From contig NZ_CALIJA010000105.1 in NCBI RefSeq assembly GCF_938017615.1, positions 1 through 7,622 of the forward strand: DNA of 7,622 nucleotides. Reading direction: 5' to 3'. This DNA comes from an uncultured Campylobacter sp. Lineage in GTDB: Bacteria > Campylobacterota > Campylobacteria > Campylobacterales > Campylobacteraceae. This document shows, piece after piece, positions 1-6,478 of the stretch. The number at the start of each line of letters is the position of its first letter. Within the stretch, counting starts at the first letter, position 1. The notes under the pieces were generated by a model that was given only the letters and a program-made list of their open reading frames with translations, did not search any database and was not told the origin of the DNA. The position numbers and the translations under genes are program-made.

Positions 1-1
1 A

Positions 2-838
2 TAGATATACAATATTTTTTCCAAAATATGCAAGAATTAATATTATAAAAAATTCCGATACGCTTATTGTTAATATCCGACTAAGCTCTGGTTCAAAAAT
101 AAATCTAGTCGCTATCGTCCATAGGCTTCCCTTTGAATCATTATCGGTTATGGATGAAGGATCGAAAGGCATTATAAAATTTATGAATGCAAAGAATATA
201 GCAGTAAAGAATAGTAAAAATCCTATTCTTTTAAAATAATCTTTTACGCTACTAGATATAAAAGCATAAGATACAAAAAGACTTGCAAAAAGAACCAATC
301 CCACATTTTGCTTTATGAAAAAAAGTAGGACTAAAAATAAAATTCCAAATATTTGATATATAACGCCTTGTTTAGGATTCTTATTTTTTATGGATTTTAC
401 TAGAAATAGTAGGGTAGAAAATTCTATGATGAAGACGTAGGTATGATAATCCTTCGGTATATATGTCTCCATACTAAACCATAAAAAACTAGCAAAAGTG
501 GCTCCTATAGCACTAGCCGGTTTTGAAAAAAACTCCCTCAAAACAGCATAAAGCAAGATCACCTGTATCATTGCAGCTACTACACCGATGCAGGCAAAAG
601 CAAAGAAATTTATCCCGAATATCTTTTGATAAAAGGCATTTATATAGACAAATAACGGAGTCCATGCCAGATAAAAATCTTTATTTATTACCTCGCCTCT
701 ATTTACTAAATAAGCATAGGTTTCCCACCAACCTTCTTGGAGTGAGAAGTAATGGTTAAATATCAGTAAATGTAATGCAAGCGTTATACAAAAGCAAAAA
801 GCAACCATTAAATTTTCTAAAATTTTGGTGTTAAACAT
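2..838 (-). CDS. Partial polytopic membrane protein, probable GT-C type glycosyltransferase (C-terminus off the left edge)
   Basis: I translated the minus strand by hand from the ATG at 838 and the frame stays open for 279 codons to the window edge, so only the C-terminus is missing. The protein is very hydrophobic, with about seven or eight likely membrane spans near residues 10-27, 80-100, 108-123, 133-148, 158-175, 178-195, 203-222 and 257-272. The loop after the first span holds QEGWWETYAYLVNRGE followed by KDFYLAWTPLFVYINAFYQ. This resembles the first periplasmic loop of GT-C (GT39/ArnT-like) enzymes, where an acidic residue is catalytic and an (R/K)DF...P pattern follows; E35 would be the candidate. 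Such enzymes move sugars from polyprenyl-phosphate donors on the outer face of the inner membrane; acceptor unknown. GAGG at 847-844 lies 5 bases before the ATG, inside the end of the glycosylase gene 2 bases upstream, which suggests translational coupling. Base composition is far more AT-rich than its neighbours. Membrane protein: sure; GT-C: moderate. Confidence 0.8.
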   Translation of the reverse strand, partial: MFNTKILENLMVAFCFCITLALHLLIFNHYFSLQEGWWETYAYLVNRGEVINKDFYLAWTPLFVYINAFYQKIFGINFFAFACIGVVAAMIQVILLYAVLREFFSKPASAIGATFASFLWFSMETYIPKDYHTYVFIIEFSTLLFLVKSIKNKNPKQGVIYQIFGILFLVLLFFIKQNVGLVLFASLFVSYAFISSSVKDYFKRIGFLLFFTAIFFAFINFIMPFDPSSITDNDSKGSLWTIATRFIFEPELSRILTISVSEFFIILILAYFGKNIVYL

Positions 839-840
839 AT

Positions 841-1539
841 CTACCTCAAATCATTTAAAATTATTTTCGCGCTCTCGTCGAAAATTTTACCTTTTAGATG
901 TGCTTTGCAAAATTCCACTATAAGCCCGTGAAATAACGCATACACGCCGTTTTCGTTCTCCAGCTTCCCTGCTTTTGCCGCCGCATCGCAGGCAGAGTTG
1001 GCGGAATTTACAAACTCGTAGATCCGCCCAAATTCCAGCTCGCCAAGCCACGCGCTAAGCTCGTCGTAGCTTTCAAACTCATAGCCTAAAGTGCCGAGCA
1101 GCCGCGCCGAGTAGCTGTCCGCGACCATCACCGCGCGCTCGCACGCATAGCACAGGATCGCATCGCAGCTCTCCGCGCCGATCCCTTTGCGCGCTAGCAG
1201 CCACTCGCGGCTAACGCCTGATTTGAAGCTCTCAAAATCCCCAAAATCCGCGATCATCGCTTTGCAAAGCAAGCTTAGACGTTTAGCTTTTTGATTATAA
1301 AATCCGCTTACTTTGATGATCTCCGCAAGCTCCGCTTCCTCTAACCCAGCGATGCTTTCTAGGCTCAAAAGCCCCTTGCTGCGTAGGTTTTGCAGTGCCG
1401 CGTCAGCATTGCTCCACGCAGTATTTTGGATCAAAATCGCCCCCACGACCACCTCAAAGCTTCCAAACGCGGGCCACCAGCGAAAATCCTTGATTTTCAC
1501 GGCGCGAAAAAGCGCGATAAAAAGCTCGGTCGCGCTCAT
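841..1539 (-). CDS. magIII: MagIII-like 3-methyladenine DNA glycosylase (HhH-GPD superfamily)
   Basis: This 232-residue protein belongs to the helix-hairpin-helix GPD glycosylases, which cut the N-glycosidic bond of damaged bases to begin base-excision repair in the cytoplasm. It resembles H. pylori MagIII as I remember it: WWPAFGSFE then GAILIQNT (33-40), SGFYNQKAKRL (78-88), the hairpin REWLLARKGIGAESCDAIL (111-129), VMVADSYS with the expected catalytic Asp at D141, and FHGLIVEFCK (203-212). MagIII removes 3-methyladenine and related alkylated purines. There is no C-terminal Cys-X6-Cys-X2-Cys-X5-Cys iron-sulfur motif, which argues against endonuclease III (Nth). Length fits MagIII (about 218). 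The ATG is supported by GGAGG (1550-1546) with a 6-base spacer. It follows the ATPase gene by 118 bases and is followed after 2 bases by the membrane protein gene. Substrate range is inferred from the family. Confidence 0.88.
   Translation of the reverse strand: MSATELFIALFRAVKIKDFRWWPAFGSFEVVVGAILIQNTAWSNADAALQNLRSKGLLSLESIAGLEEAELAEIIKVSGFYNQKAKRLSLLCKAMIADFGDFESFKSGVSREWLLARKGIGAESCDAILCYACERAVMVADSYSARLLGTLGYEFESYDELSAWLGELEFGRIYEFVNSANSACDAAAKAGKLENENGVYALFHGLIVEFCKAHLKGKIFDESAKIILNDLR
844..847 (-). promoter_or_regulatory. Ribosome binding site of the AT-rich membrane gene
   Basis: GAGG lies 5 bases upstream of the ATG at 838 and is embedded in the last sense codons of the preceding glycosylase gene. 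It decides the start and supports the downstream frame being a real gene expressed with its neighbour. Confidence 0.65.
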
Positions 1540-1657
1540 TTCGCGCCTCCGAAATTTCTGGCATCGTTTTTAAAATTTCGCGCGGCGGCGGCGATTTTTT
1601 GCGTGCATTCCGGCACTGCAATAAAATTTACGCCAAATTTAAATTCGCGCGCCGTAT
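1540..1657. other. 118-base intergenic gap between the ATPase gene and magIII
   Basis: This is the only real intergenic gap in the window. It alternates AAATTT-type AT blocks with GC runs, including a short GCG/GGC trinucleotide run around 1582-1593. A bulged hairpin (TTGC-A-GTGC, loop CGGAAT, GCAC-GCAA) can form at 1599-1621, but on the minus strand it is followed by A residues, not T, so it is not a standard terminator. I see no convincing -10/-35 pair. The gap could hold a weak promoter for magIII, but the sequence does not show one clearly. Confidence 0.5.
1546..1550 (-). promoter_or_regulatory. Ribosome binding site of the MagIII-like gene
   Basis: A full GGAGG lies 6 bases upstream of the ATG at 1539. 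It is the strongest Shine-Dalgarno match in the window and fixes the start, although an ATG in another frame (MPEISEARN...) lies just upstream. Confidence 0.7.
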
Positions 1658-2641
1658 TCATCTGCCGCCGCCTTTTAAATTTGCAAAAAATTCCTCGCTA
1701 AAGCTCAAGAAAAACTGCTTTGCCACGCGGCCGCTACGGCTTGCGCGAAGCATCGCAAACTCCCTCGCCTTTGCGTGCAACGCATCTAAATTTGTGGCGA
1801 AGCTCAAGCGAAATTCCGCCGCGCTCATACCTTTCGCAGCCGCAAAATAGGCATCTACGATCCCTAAATACTCCCGCATGCTCCCGCCGTAAAAGCTTAG
1901 CTGTAGCCCGAAGCGCTCGCTTAGGCTGATTCGCTCGTTCGCCGCGTCGCTTAGGTGCAGCTCGCCGCAGCTTATCTGCGCAGCGTCGTTGTCGCTTGCG
2001 CATTCGCCTACGATGTGGCGGCGATTGGATGTCGCATACATCAGCACGTTGTGCGGCGCACGCTCCAGCGAGCCCTCTAGCAGCGGCTTAAGGTGCTTGT
2101 AGCCGCTCTCGCCGAGCTCAAAGCTCAAATCATCGCAAAAGATGATAAATTTAAAGTTCGTTTCGCGGATCGCATCGATTATATCCACGAGATAGCCCAG
2201 ATCGTCCCTGCCGATCTCAATGATCTTAAGGCCTTGCGGGATAAATTTAGAAAAAACCGCTTTTGCAAGGCTTGATTTGCCGCAGCCGCTCTCGCCCCAC
2301 AAAAGTGCGTGGTTGGCGCTGCAGCCGCGTAGGAAGGCGTCAGTGTTTTTTATAAGAGCCGATTTTTGGCTCTCTAGCCCCACAAGCGCGTCAATACCCG
2401 TGAAATCGATATCGCGAACGATCTTTAGCGCCTTTTTATTCGCGCGAAAGACGGCGACCTGTGCCGTGCGCCAATCAATCGCGCTAAAATCGCTGAAATA
2501 AATTTGCTCGCCGGCGCCGCTCTGCGCGCTTTTTAGGACGGCTTGCGGCGCTAAATTTAAACCGCTCGCCGCGTTTAAATTTAGCTCTTCGCTTCTGCTT
2601 TTGCTCGCGCTTTTTTTGATATTTTCATCGCAAGTTCGCAT
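1658..2641 (-). CDS. DUF815-family AAA+ ATPase with N-terminal extension
   Basis: The 327-residue protein matches the DUF815 P-loop ATPase family, whose cellular role is not well defined. Visible motifs are NTDAFLRG (99-106), Walker A GESGCGKSS (116-124), Walker B FIIFCDDLSFE (165-175) with the family-typical DDLSFE, YKHLKPLLEGSLE (181-193), ATSNRRHIV (203-211), which is highly characteristic, and ISLSERFGLQLSF (238-250) with the expected arginine. The conserved part seems to begin near residue 48 (IYFSDFSAIDW). The first 45 or so residues are a Ser/Ala/Lys/Asn-rich extension that overlaps the end of mfd by 17 bases. The start is fixed by GGGAG at 2653-2649 with a 7-base spacer, and no ATG, GTG or TTG codon occurs in frame between it and the conserved region. 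A gene of this kind also follows mfd in C. jejuni, from memory. Function beyond ATP binding is unknown. Confidence 0.88.
   Translation of the reverse strand: MRTCDENIKKSASKSRSEELNLNAASGLNLAPQAVLKSAQSGAGEQIYFSDFSAIDWRTAQVAVFRANKKALKIVRDIDFTGIDALVGLESQKSALIKNTDAFLRGCSANHALLWGESGCGKSSLAKAVFSKFIPQGLKIIEIGRDDLGYLVDIIDAIRETNFKFIIFCDDLSFELGESGYKHLKPLLEGSLERAPHNVLMYATSNRRHIVGECASDNDAAQISCGELHLSDAANERISLSERFGLQLSFYGGSMREYLGIVDAYFAAAKGMSAAEFRLSFATNLDALHAKAREFAMLRASRSGRVAKQFFLSFSEEFFANLKGGGR
2550..2585. repeat. 13-bp perfect inverted repeat in the ATPase gene
   Basis: The arms GCTAAATTTAAAC (2550-2562) and GTTTAAATTTAGC (2573-2585) are exact reverse complements around a 10-base GC-rich spacer. They lie in the coding region for the non-conserved N-terminal extension and account for its ELNLNAASGLNLA segment. 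Confidence 0.85.
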
Positions 2642-5585
2642 TTTTTAGCTCCCTTCGCAGATAGATTAAAATTTCGTTTATCACGTCGTCATCGTCGCGC
2701 GTCTGTGCTTTTAATCGCACCTTATCGCCGTTTGCAAGGGTGATCAAGATATTTTCGTCCATGCTCGAAATCACGCGCAAGCCAAGCTTCGTAGCCAAAA
2801 CCTTAATCATCATCACGTCGATGAATTGCTTAGTGTAAATGTCCGCGCGCCCGAAGCGATCCTCGATCTCGCCGAAAATTTCAAGCACTTCGCTCGCCTC
2901 TGCGCACTTGCTAAGCCGCCTGTAAAGATCCAGGCGCAGGCGATCCTCTCTGATAAATTCCGAGTTTAAAAAGGCGTTTACCGAAATTTTAAGCTCCACG
3001 CTCGCAGCGGCGCTTTTCCTGCTTAGCAGCTTGCCGATCTCCTCTTCGAGCATCTTTAGATAAAGCGAGTAGCCGATCGCTTCGATATGGCCGCTCTGCG
3101 CCTCTCCGAGCAAATTTCCGCCGCCGCGAATCTCCAGATCGTGATACGCTAGCACCGAGCCGCTGCCCAAAAATGAGTTGCTCTCAAGCGCTACGAGCCG
3201 TTTTAGCGCGTCCTGCGTAAGAGCGGTTTTATCCTCGATCAAAAAGTAGCAAAAGCCCTGTTTGTTGCTGCGCCCGACGCGGCCGCGCAGCTGGTGCAGA
3301 TCGGCGATGCCGAATTTACCAGCGTTTTCGACAATGATCGTATTTACGCGCGGCATGTGGATGCCGCTTTCTACGATGCTGGTGCAAAGTAGCAGATCGT
3401 ATCCGCCTGCTACAAATTTTAAAATTTCATCCTCCGTCGTTTTAGCGTCGATCTTGGAGTGCAAAATTAAAATTTTAAGGCTCGGCAAAATTTCAAGCAG
3501 TTTCTTTTTGGCGTTTTGCATCGTCGCGATGTGGTTATGGACGTAAAAAATCTGCCCGCCGCGTCGCAGCTCGCGCGAGATCGCCTCTTTTATGATCTTT
3601 TCGTCCCACTGCTTGACGAAGGTGCGCACGTCCAAGCGGTCCTGCGGCGGACTAAGCAACGTGGAGTAGCTTTTAATCGAGCTTAGCGCCATATTCAGGC
3701 TGCGCGGTATCGGCGTTGCGGACATACTAAGCAGGTGCGAGGCGGCGCTTTTCTCTTTGAGCCGCTCCTTTTGCTTAACGCCGAATTTATGCTCCTCATC
3801 GATGATTATAAGCCCTAAATTTGCGGGGTTTAAATTTAAAAGCGAGTGCGTGCCGACCACGACGATCGCCTCGCCGCTTTGCAGGCGCTTTAAAATTTCA
3901 CTCTTTTGCCTCGCGCTGCTAAAGCGATCGAGCTTGAAAACGGAGATTTCAAACTCCCTAAAGCGCTCGCTAAGCGTAGCATAATGCTGCGAGCTAAGTA
4001 GCGTCGTAGGCACGAAAAACAGCACCGAATGCCCACTTCGGATGCAAGCAAAGATCGCATTCATCGCGACCTCGGTCTTTCCAAAGCCCACGTCGCCGCT
4101 AAGCAGGCGGTCCATCACCTTGCCGCTTTGCAGATCCGCCAAAATCGCACTTACCGCCTTTTGCTGATCGCTCGTATAGCTAAAGCCGCTTGCGCTTAAA
4201 AATTTCGCATAATCTGCGCTTTCGTTTTTGATGATGAGCCCCCGCACCAGCTCGCGCTTTGCCGCCAACGCAATGATCTTTGAAGCGATCGCAAAGAGCT
4301 TTTCGCGCACTCGCTCCTTGATTTTTGAAAAGCTCGCCCTGCCCAGATGATCCAAGCTCACCGCGCCGCCGCTTGCGACGTAGCGATCGATCTTATTTAG
4401 ATACTCTACCGGCAGCAGCAGCTTGTCACCGCCCTCGTAGAGTAGGGATACAAACTCCTTGCTGCGCCCCATCACCTCGATGAGCTCAAGCCCGTTAAAT
4501 TTAGCGATACCGTGATCTTCGTGCACGACAAAATCGCCCACGTTTAGCTCATCCAGAGCCAAGCTCGATCTTCGCATGCGCTTTTTAGGCGCCGCTTTGT
4601 TTAGCGAAAGGATGATCCGCTCGGCGCTTATTAAATTTACGACGAAATCCTCGCGTAAAATTTCGATATTGCTAAATCCGCTAAGATCAAACGGCGCAAG
4701 CAGGGCGTCGTTTCGCGCGATCAGCGTGATAGCCTCGCTGCGGTGAAATTCAAAAAATTCATGCGACGGCGTCACGGCGAGGTCTTTAAATTTACGCGCC
4801 GCGGGCAGTACCTCGATCGCGTCTAAAAAATCCAAATTGCGCTCGGAAAAAATTTCATCCTTTTTGATCTCGTGCAGCAAGACGCAATCAAACGCCTCCG
4901 TGTAATCGACGAAGCCATCGATAAACCAAAACCCGAGCGAGCCCAGATCGCGCGCTAGCGCGTCGCTATCCGCGCGCGATATCTTTTCGCTCACGCTCTC
5001 AAACTCATCCTCGCTTAAATTTGCCAAAAACGGCGCTATCTCGGTCTGCGCAAGTTCATCTTTTTCGCTTTTTTGCGTCGCGACGTCAAAGCGCCTGATA
5101 CTCTCAACCCTCTCGCCGTCGAGCAGAATTCTAATCGCGCTTTCGCCGCCTACCGAAAAAATATCGATGATCTCGCCACGGAAGCTAACCTCGCCCATGC
5201 TTTCGACGATGTCGCGCACATCGTATCCAAGGCGTAAAATTTCCTCTTTCAGCTCACTTAAGTTTAATTCACCCCCAAATTTTATATTTAACGGGCGCAG
5301 ATGGCTTGCGGCGGGGAGCTTATTTAGGATCGTGCGGACGGGAGAGATTAAAATTTTTTTGCCGCTTGCTTTGTAAAACGCGCTAAGAGCAGTGCTGATA
5401 CCTGCTAGCTCACCCATGTAGCTACGCAGATCCTCGCCAAAGCTCGCTCTAAAATCTGGCAGGCAAAAGGCCGCGTAGCCCATAAATTTTAGCACCTGCT
5501 CGCACGCCGCGGCTTCCTTTTCATCCTCGCATATCAAAAGCTCTTTTTGGTTTTGCAAAAAGTATTCATAAACCTCGGCTTGCAT
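2625..5585 (-). CDS. mfd: Transcription-repair coupling factor Mfd
   Basis: Mfd is a DNA translocase that binds RNA polymerase stalled at lesions, pushes it off and recruits UvrA for nucleotide-excision repair. At 986 residues it is shorter than the E. coli protein (1148) and close to other Campylobacter forms. The N-terminal UvrB-like region includes GEVSFRGEIIDIFS (131-144). The RNA polymerase interaction domain is at about 345-402 (VGDFVVHEDHGIAKFNG and following). Helicase motifs are in order: GDVGFGKTE (497-505), FVPTTLL (524-530), DEEHKFG (596-602, normally DEEHRFG), SATPIPRSL (622-630), and QLRGRVGRS (765-773), then RGGGNLLGEAQSGH (820-833) of the translocation region. The C-terminal TRCF domain contains EIEDRFG. 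All key residues are present, so it should be active. The start ATG shares its A with the last base of the upstream M23 stop (TAATG), with AAGG 8 bases before it. The 3' end overlaps the ATPase gene by 17 bases. Confidence 0.98.
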   Translation of the reverse strand: MQAEVYEYFLQNQKELLICEDEKEAAACEQVLKFMGYAAFCLPDFRASFGEDLRSYMGELAGISTALSAFYKASGKKILISPVRTILNKLPAASHLRPLNIKFGGELNLSELKEEILRLGYDVRDIVESMGEVSFRGEIIDIFSVGGESAIRILLDGERVESIRRFDVATQKSEKDELAQTEIAPFLANLSEDEFESVSEKISRADSDALARDLGSLGFWFIDGFVDYTEAFDCVLLHEIKKDEIFSERNLDFLDAIEVLPAARKFKDLAVTPSHEFFEFHRSEAITLIARNDALLAPFDLSGFSNIEILREDFVVNLISAERIILSLNKAAPKKRMRRSSLALDELNVGDFVVHEDHGIAKFNGLELIEVMGRSKEFVSLLYEGGDKLLLPVEYLNKIDRYVASGGAVSLDHLGRASFSKIKERVREKLFAIASKIIALAAKRELVRGLIIKNESADYAKFLSASGFSYTSDQQKAVSAILADLQSGKVMDRLLSGDVGFGKTEVAMNAIFACIRSGHSVLFFVPTTLLSSQHYATLSERFREFEISVFKLDRFSSARQKSEILKRLQSGEAIVVVGTHSLLNLNPANLGLIIIDEEHKFGVKQKERLKEKSAASHLLSMSATPIPRSLNMALSSIKSYSTLLSPPQDRLDVRTFVKQWDEKIIKEAISRELRRGGQIFYVHNHIATMQNAKKKLLEILPSLKILILHSKIDAKTTEDEILKFVAGGYDLLLCTSIVESGIHMPRVNTIIVENAGKFGIADLHQLRGRVGRSNKQGFCYFLIEDKTALTQDALKRLVALESNSFLGSGSVLAYHDLEIRGGGNLLGEAQSGHIEAIGYSLYLKMLEEEIGKLLSRKSAAASVELKISVNAFLNSEFIREDRLRLDLYRRLSKCAEASEVLEIFGEIEDRFGRADIYTKQFIDVMMIKVLATKLGLRVISSMDENILITLANGDKVRLKAQTRDDDDVINEILIYLRRELKNANLR
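2649..2653 (-). promoter_or_regulatory. Ribosome binding site of the DUF815 ATPase gene
   Basis: GGGAG, inside the longer match AAGGGAG, lies 7 bases before the ATG at 2641 and within the end of mfd. It shows that the long N-terminal extension is probably translated and not an over-long start call. Confidence 0.65.
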
Positions 5586-6478
5586 TATTTAAACCTTTCG
5601 ATCTGGTGCTGCACGACGTTTGCGATCTCCTGCCACGATACGTTAGGCTCTAAGGTCGAGATATTTTTGAAATTTTGCGCGTTCCAGCTCATAAAATTTG
5701 CAGGATCAACGCTTTGAGCCAAAAACCTAACTTCGTAATGCAGGTGCGGACCGGTGCTGTAGCCGGTGTTACCGCTATAGCCGATGAGATCGCCCTTTTT
5801 AACCCAAGAACCGGGCGTTACGATCGCGGAGCTAAGGTGGCCGTAGCGGGTTTCAAAGCCATAATTGTGCGATAGAATCACTAAAATTCCATATCCGCTG
5901 CCACTGCCGCCTGCAAACTGCACAAAGCCCTCTGCCGTCGCAAACACCGGAGTGCCCTCGCTTGCTCGCAAGTCAATGCCGTGGTGCATCCTCATAACGC
6001 CGCTGATTGGATGAGTGCGCATCCCAAAAGGGCTAGTGACGCCGCGATACTGCATCGGAAGTCCATTAGGCACAGCGCTAAGAATCGCGCTCGCCGTTTT
6101 TTCGCTAGCTGCGATATGCGCGCCGGAGCCCTTTTTACGCTCCTTTTTCATCTCATTCATCGCAAGCATTACCTGGATATCACTATCCAGCCCGCCTCCA
6201 TCGTCTTCGCGTCCGTCCAGCTTGGCAAGCACCTCCTCGTTTTTACCCTCAAGGGCGATATTTTGCTCTTTTAGCGCGAGATTTTCGGCGTATAGGGTTT
6301 TGTTTAGCTCTTTTAAATTTGAGCGGTCGCTAGCGAGTTTAAAGATCGCAAAAAACAAAACTAGCAGAAAAATTACGAAAAACGCGGATAAAATTTTAAG
6401 CTGAAATCTAAAATTTTCGCCAAAATACAGCGTCTTGGTGCCAAAGTGATCGCTTAGGGTAAGTTTAGTTTTAGCCAC
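5585..6478 (-). CDS. Membrane-anchored M23 (LytM-type) peptidoglycan endopeptidase, probable cell-shape peptidase
   Basis: The protein is about 297 residues. It has a short cytoplasmic N-terminus, one transmembrane segment near residues 27-47 (ILSAFFVIFLLVLFFAIF), a coiled-coil-like stretch around 50-88 rich in Leu, Asn, Glu and Lys, and a C-terminal M23 domain facing the periplasm. The zinc and active-site pattern is complete: H165-x3-D169 in MHHGIDL, H214 in RYGHLS, and H245-x-H247 in GPHLHYEV. Such enzymes cut peptide cross-links in peptidoglycan. The position between folC and mfd matches the H. pylori Csd and C. jejuni Pgp3-type helical-shape peptidases as I recall those loci, so a shape role is inferred. 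I prefer the GTG at 6478: GAGG at 6488-6485 lies 6 bases upstream, whereas a TTG at 6490 would add four residues and overlap that site. The gene overlaps folC by 8 bases (GTGGCTAA) and shares one base with mfd. The usual neighbouring bactofilin gene is absent. Confidence 0.92.
   Translation of the reverse strand: MAKTKLTLSDHFGTKTLYFGENFRFQLKILSAFFVIFLLVLFFAIFKLASDRSNLKELNKTLYAENLALKEQNIALEGKNEEVLAKLDGREDDGGGLDSDIQVMLAMNEMKKERKKGSGAHIAASEKTASAILSAVPNGLPMQYRGVTSPFGMRTHPISGVMRMHHGIDLRASEGTPVFATAEGFVQFAGGSGSGYGILVILSHNYGFETRYGHLSSAIVTPGSWVKKGDLIGYSGNTGYSTGPHLHYEVRFLAQSVDPANFMSWNAQNFKNISTLEPNVSWQEIANVVQHQIERFK

Noticed and set aside
523..759. Plus-strand 78-codon open frame
   Set aside because: It lies antisense to the continuous 279-codon membrane-protein frame, has no recognisable domain and is poor in family features; it is a shadow.
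1460..1564. Short minus-strand frame starting MPEISEARN just upstream of the magIII start
   Set aside because: It overlaps magIII in another frame, is about 36 codons long, and I see no binding site that fits it better than the strong site for magIII.
1599..1621. Bulged hairpin in the gap upstream of magIII as a possible terminator
   Set aside because: The stem is 4+4 bp with a bulge, and it is followed by A residues on the minus strand. On the plus strand the T-run precedes it. No T-tract follows it on either strand.
1390..1701. Plus-strand open frames over magIII and the gap
   Set aside because: They are antisense to magIII and the ATPase end, with no domain signal. Long antisense frames are common opposite GC-rich genes.
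2611..2617. Run of seven T as a phase-variation tract in the ATPase gene
   Set aside because: It is short and A/T, whereas known Campylobacter phase-variable tracts are mostly G/C runs of eight or more. The frame is intact.
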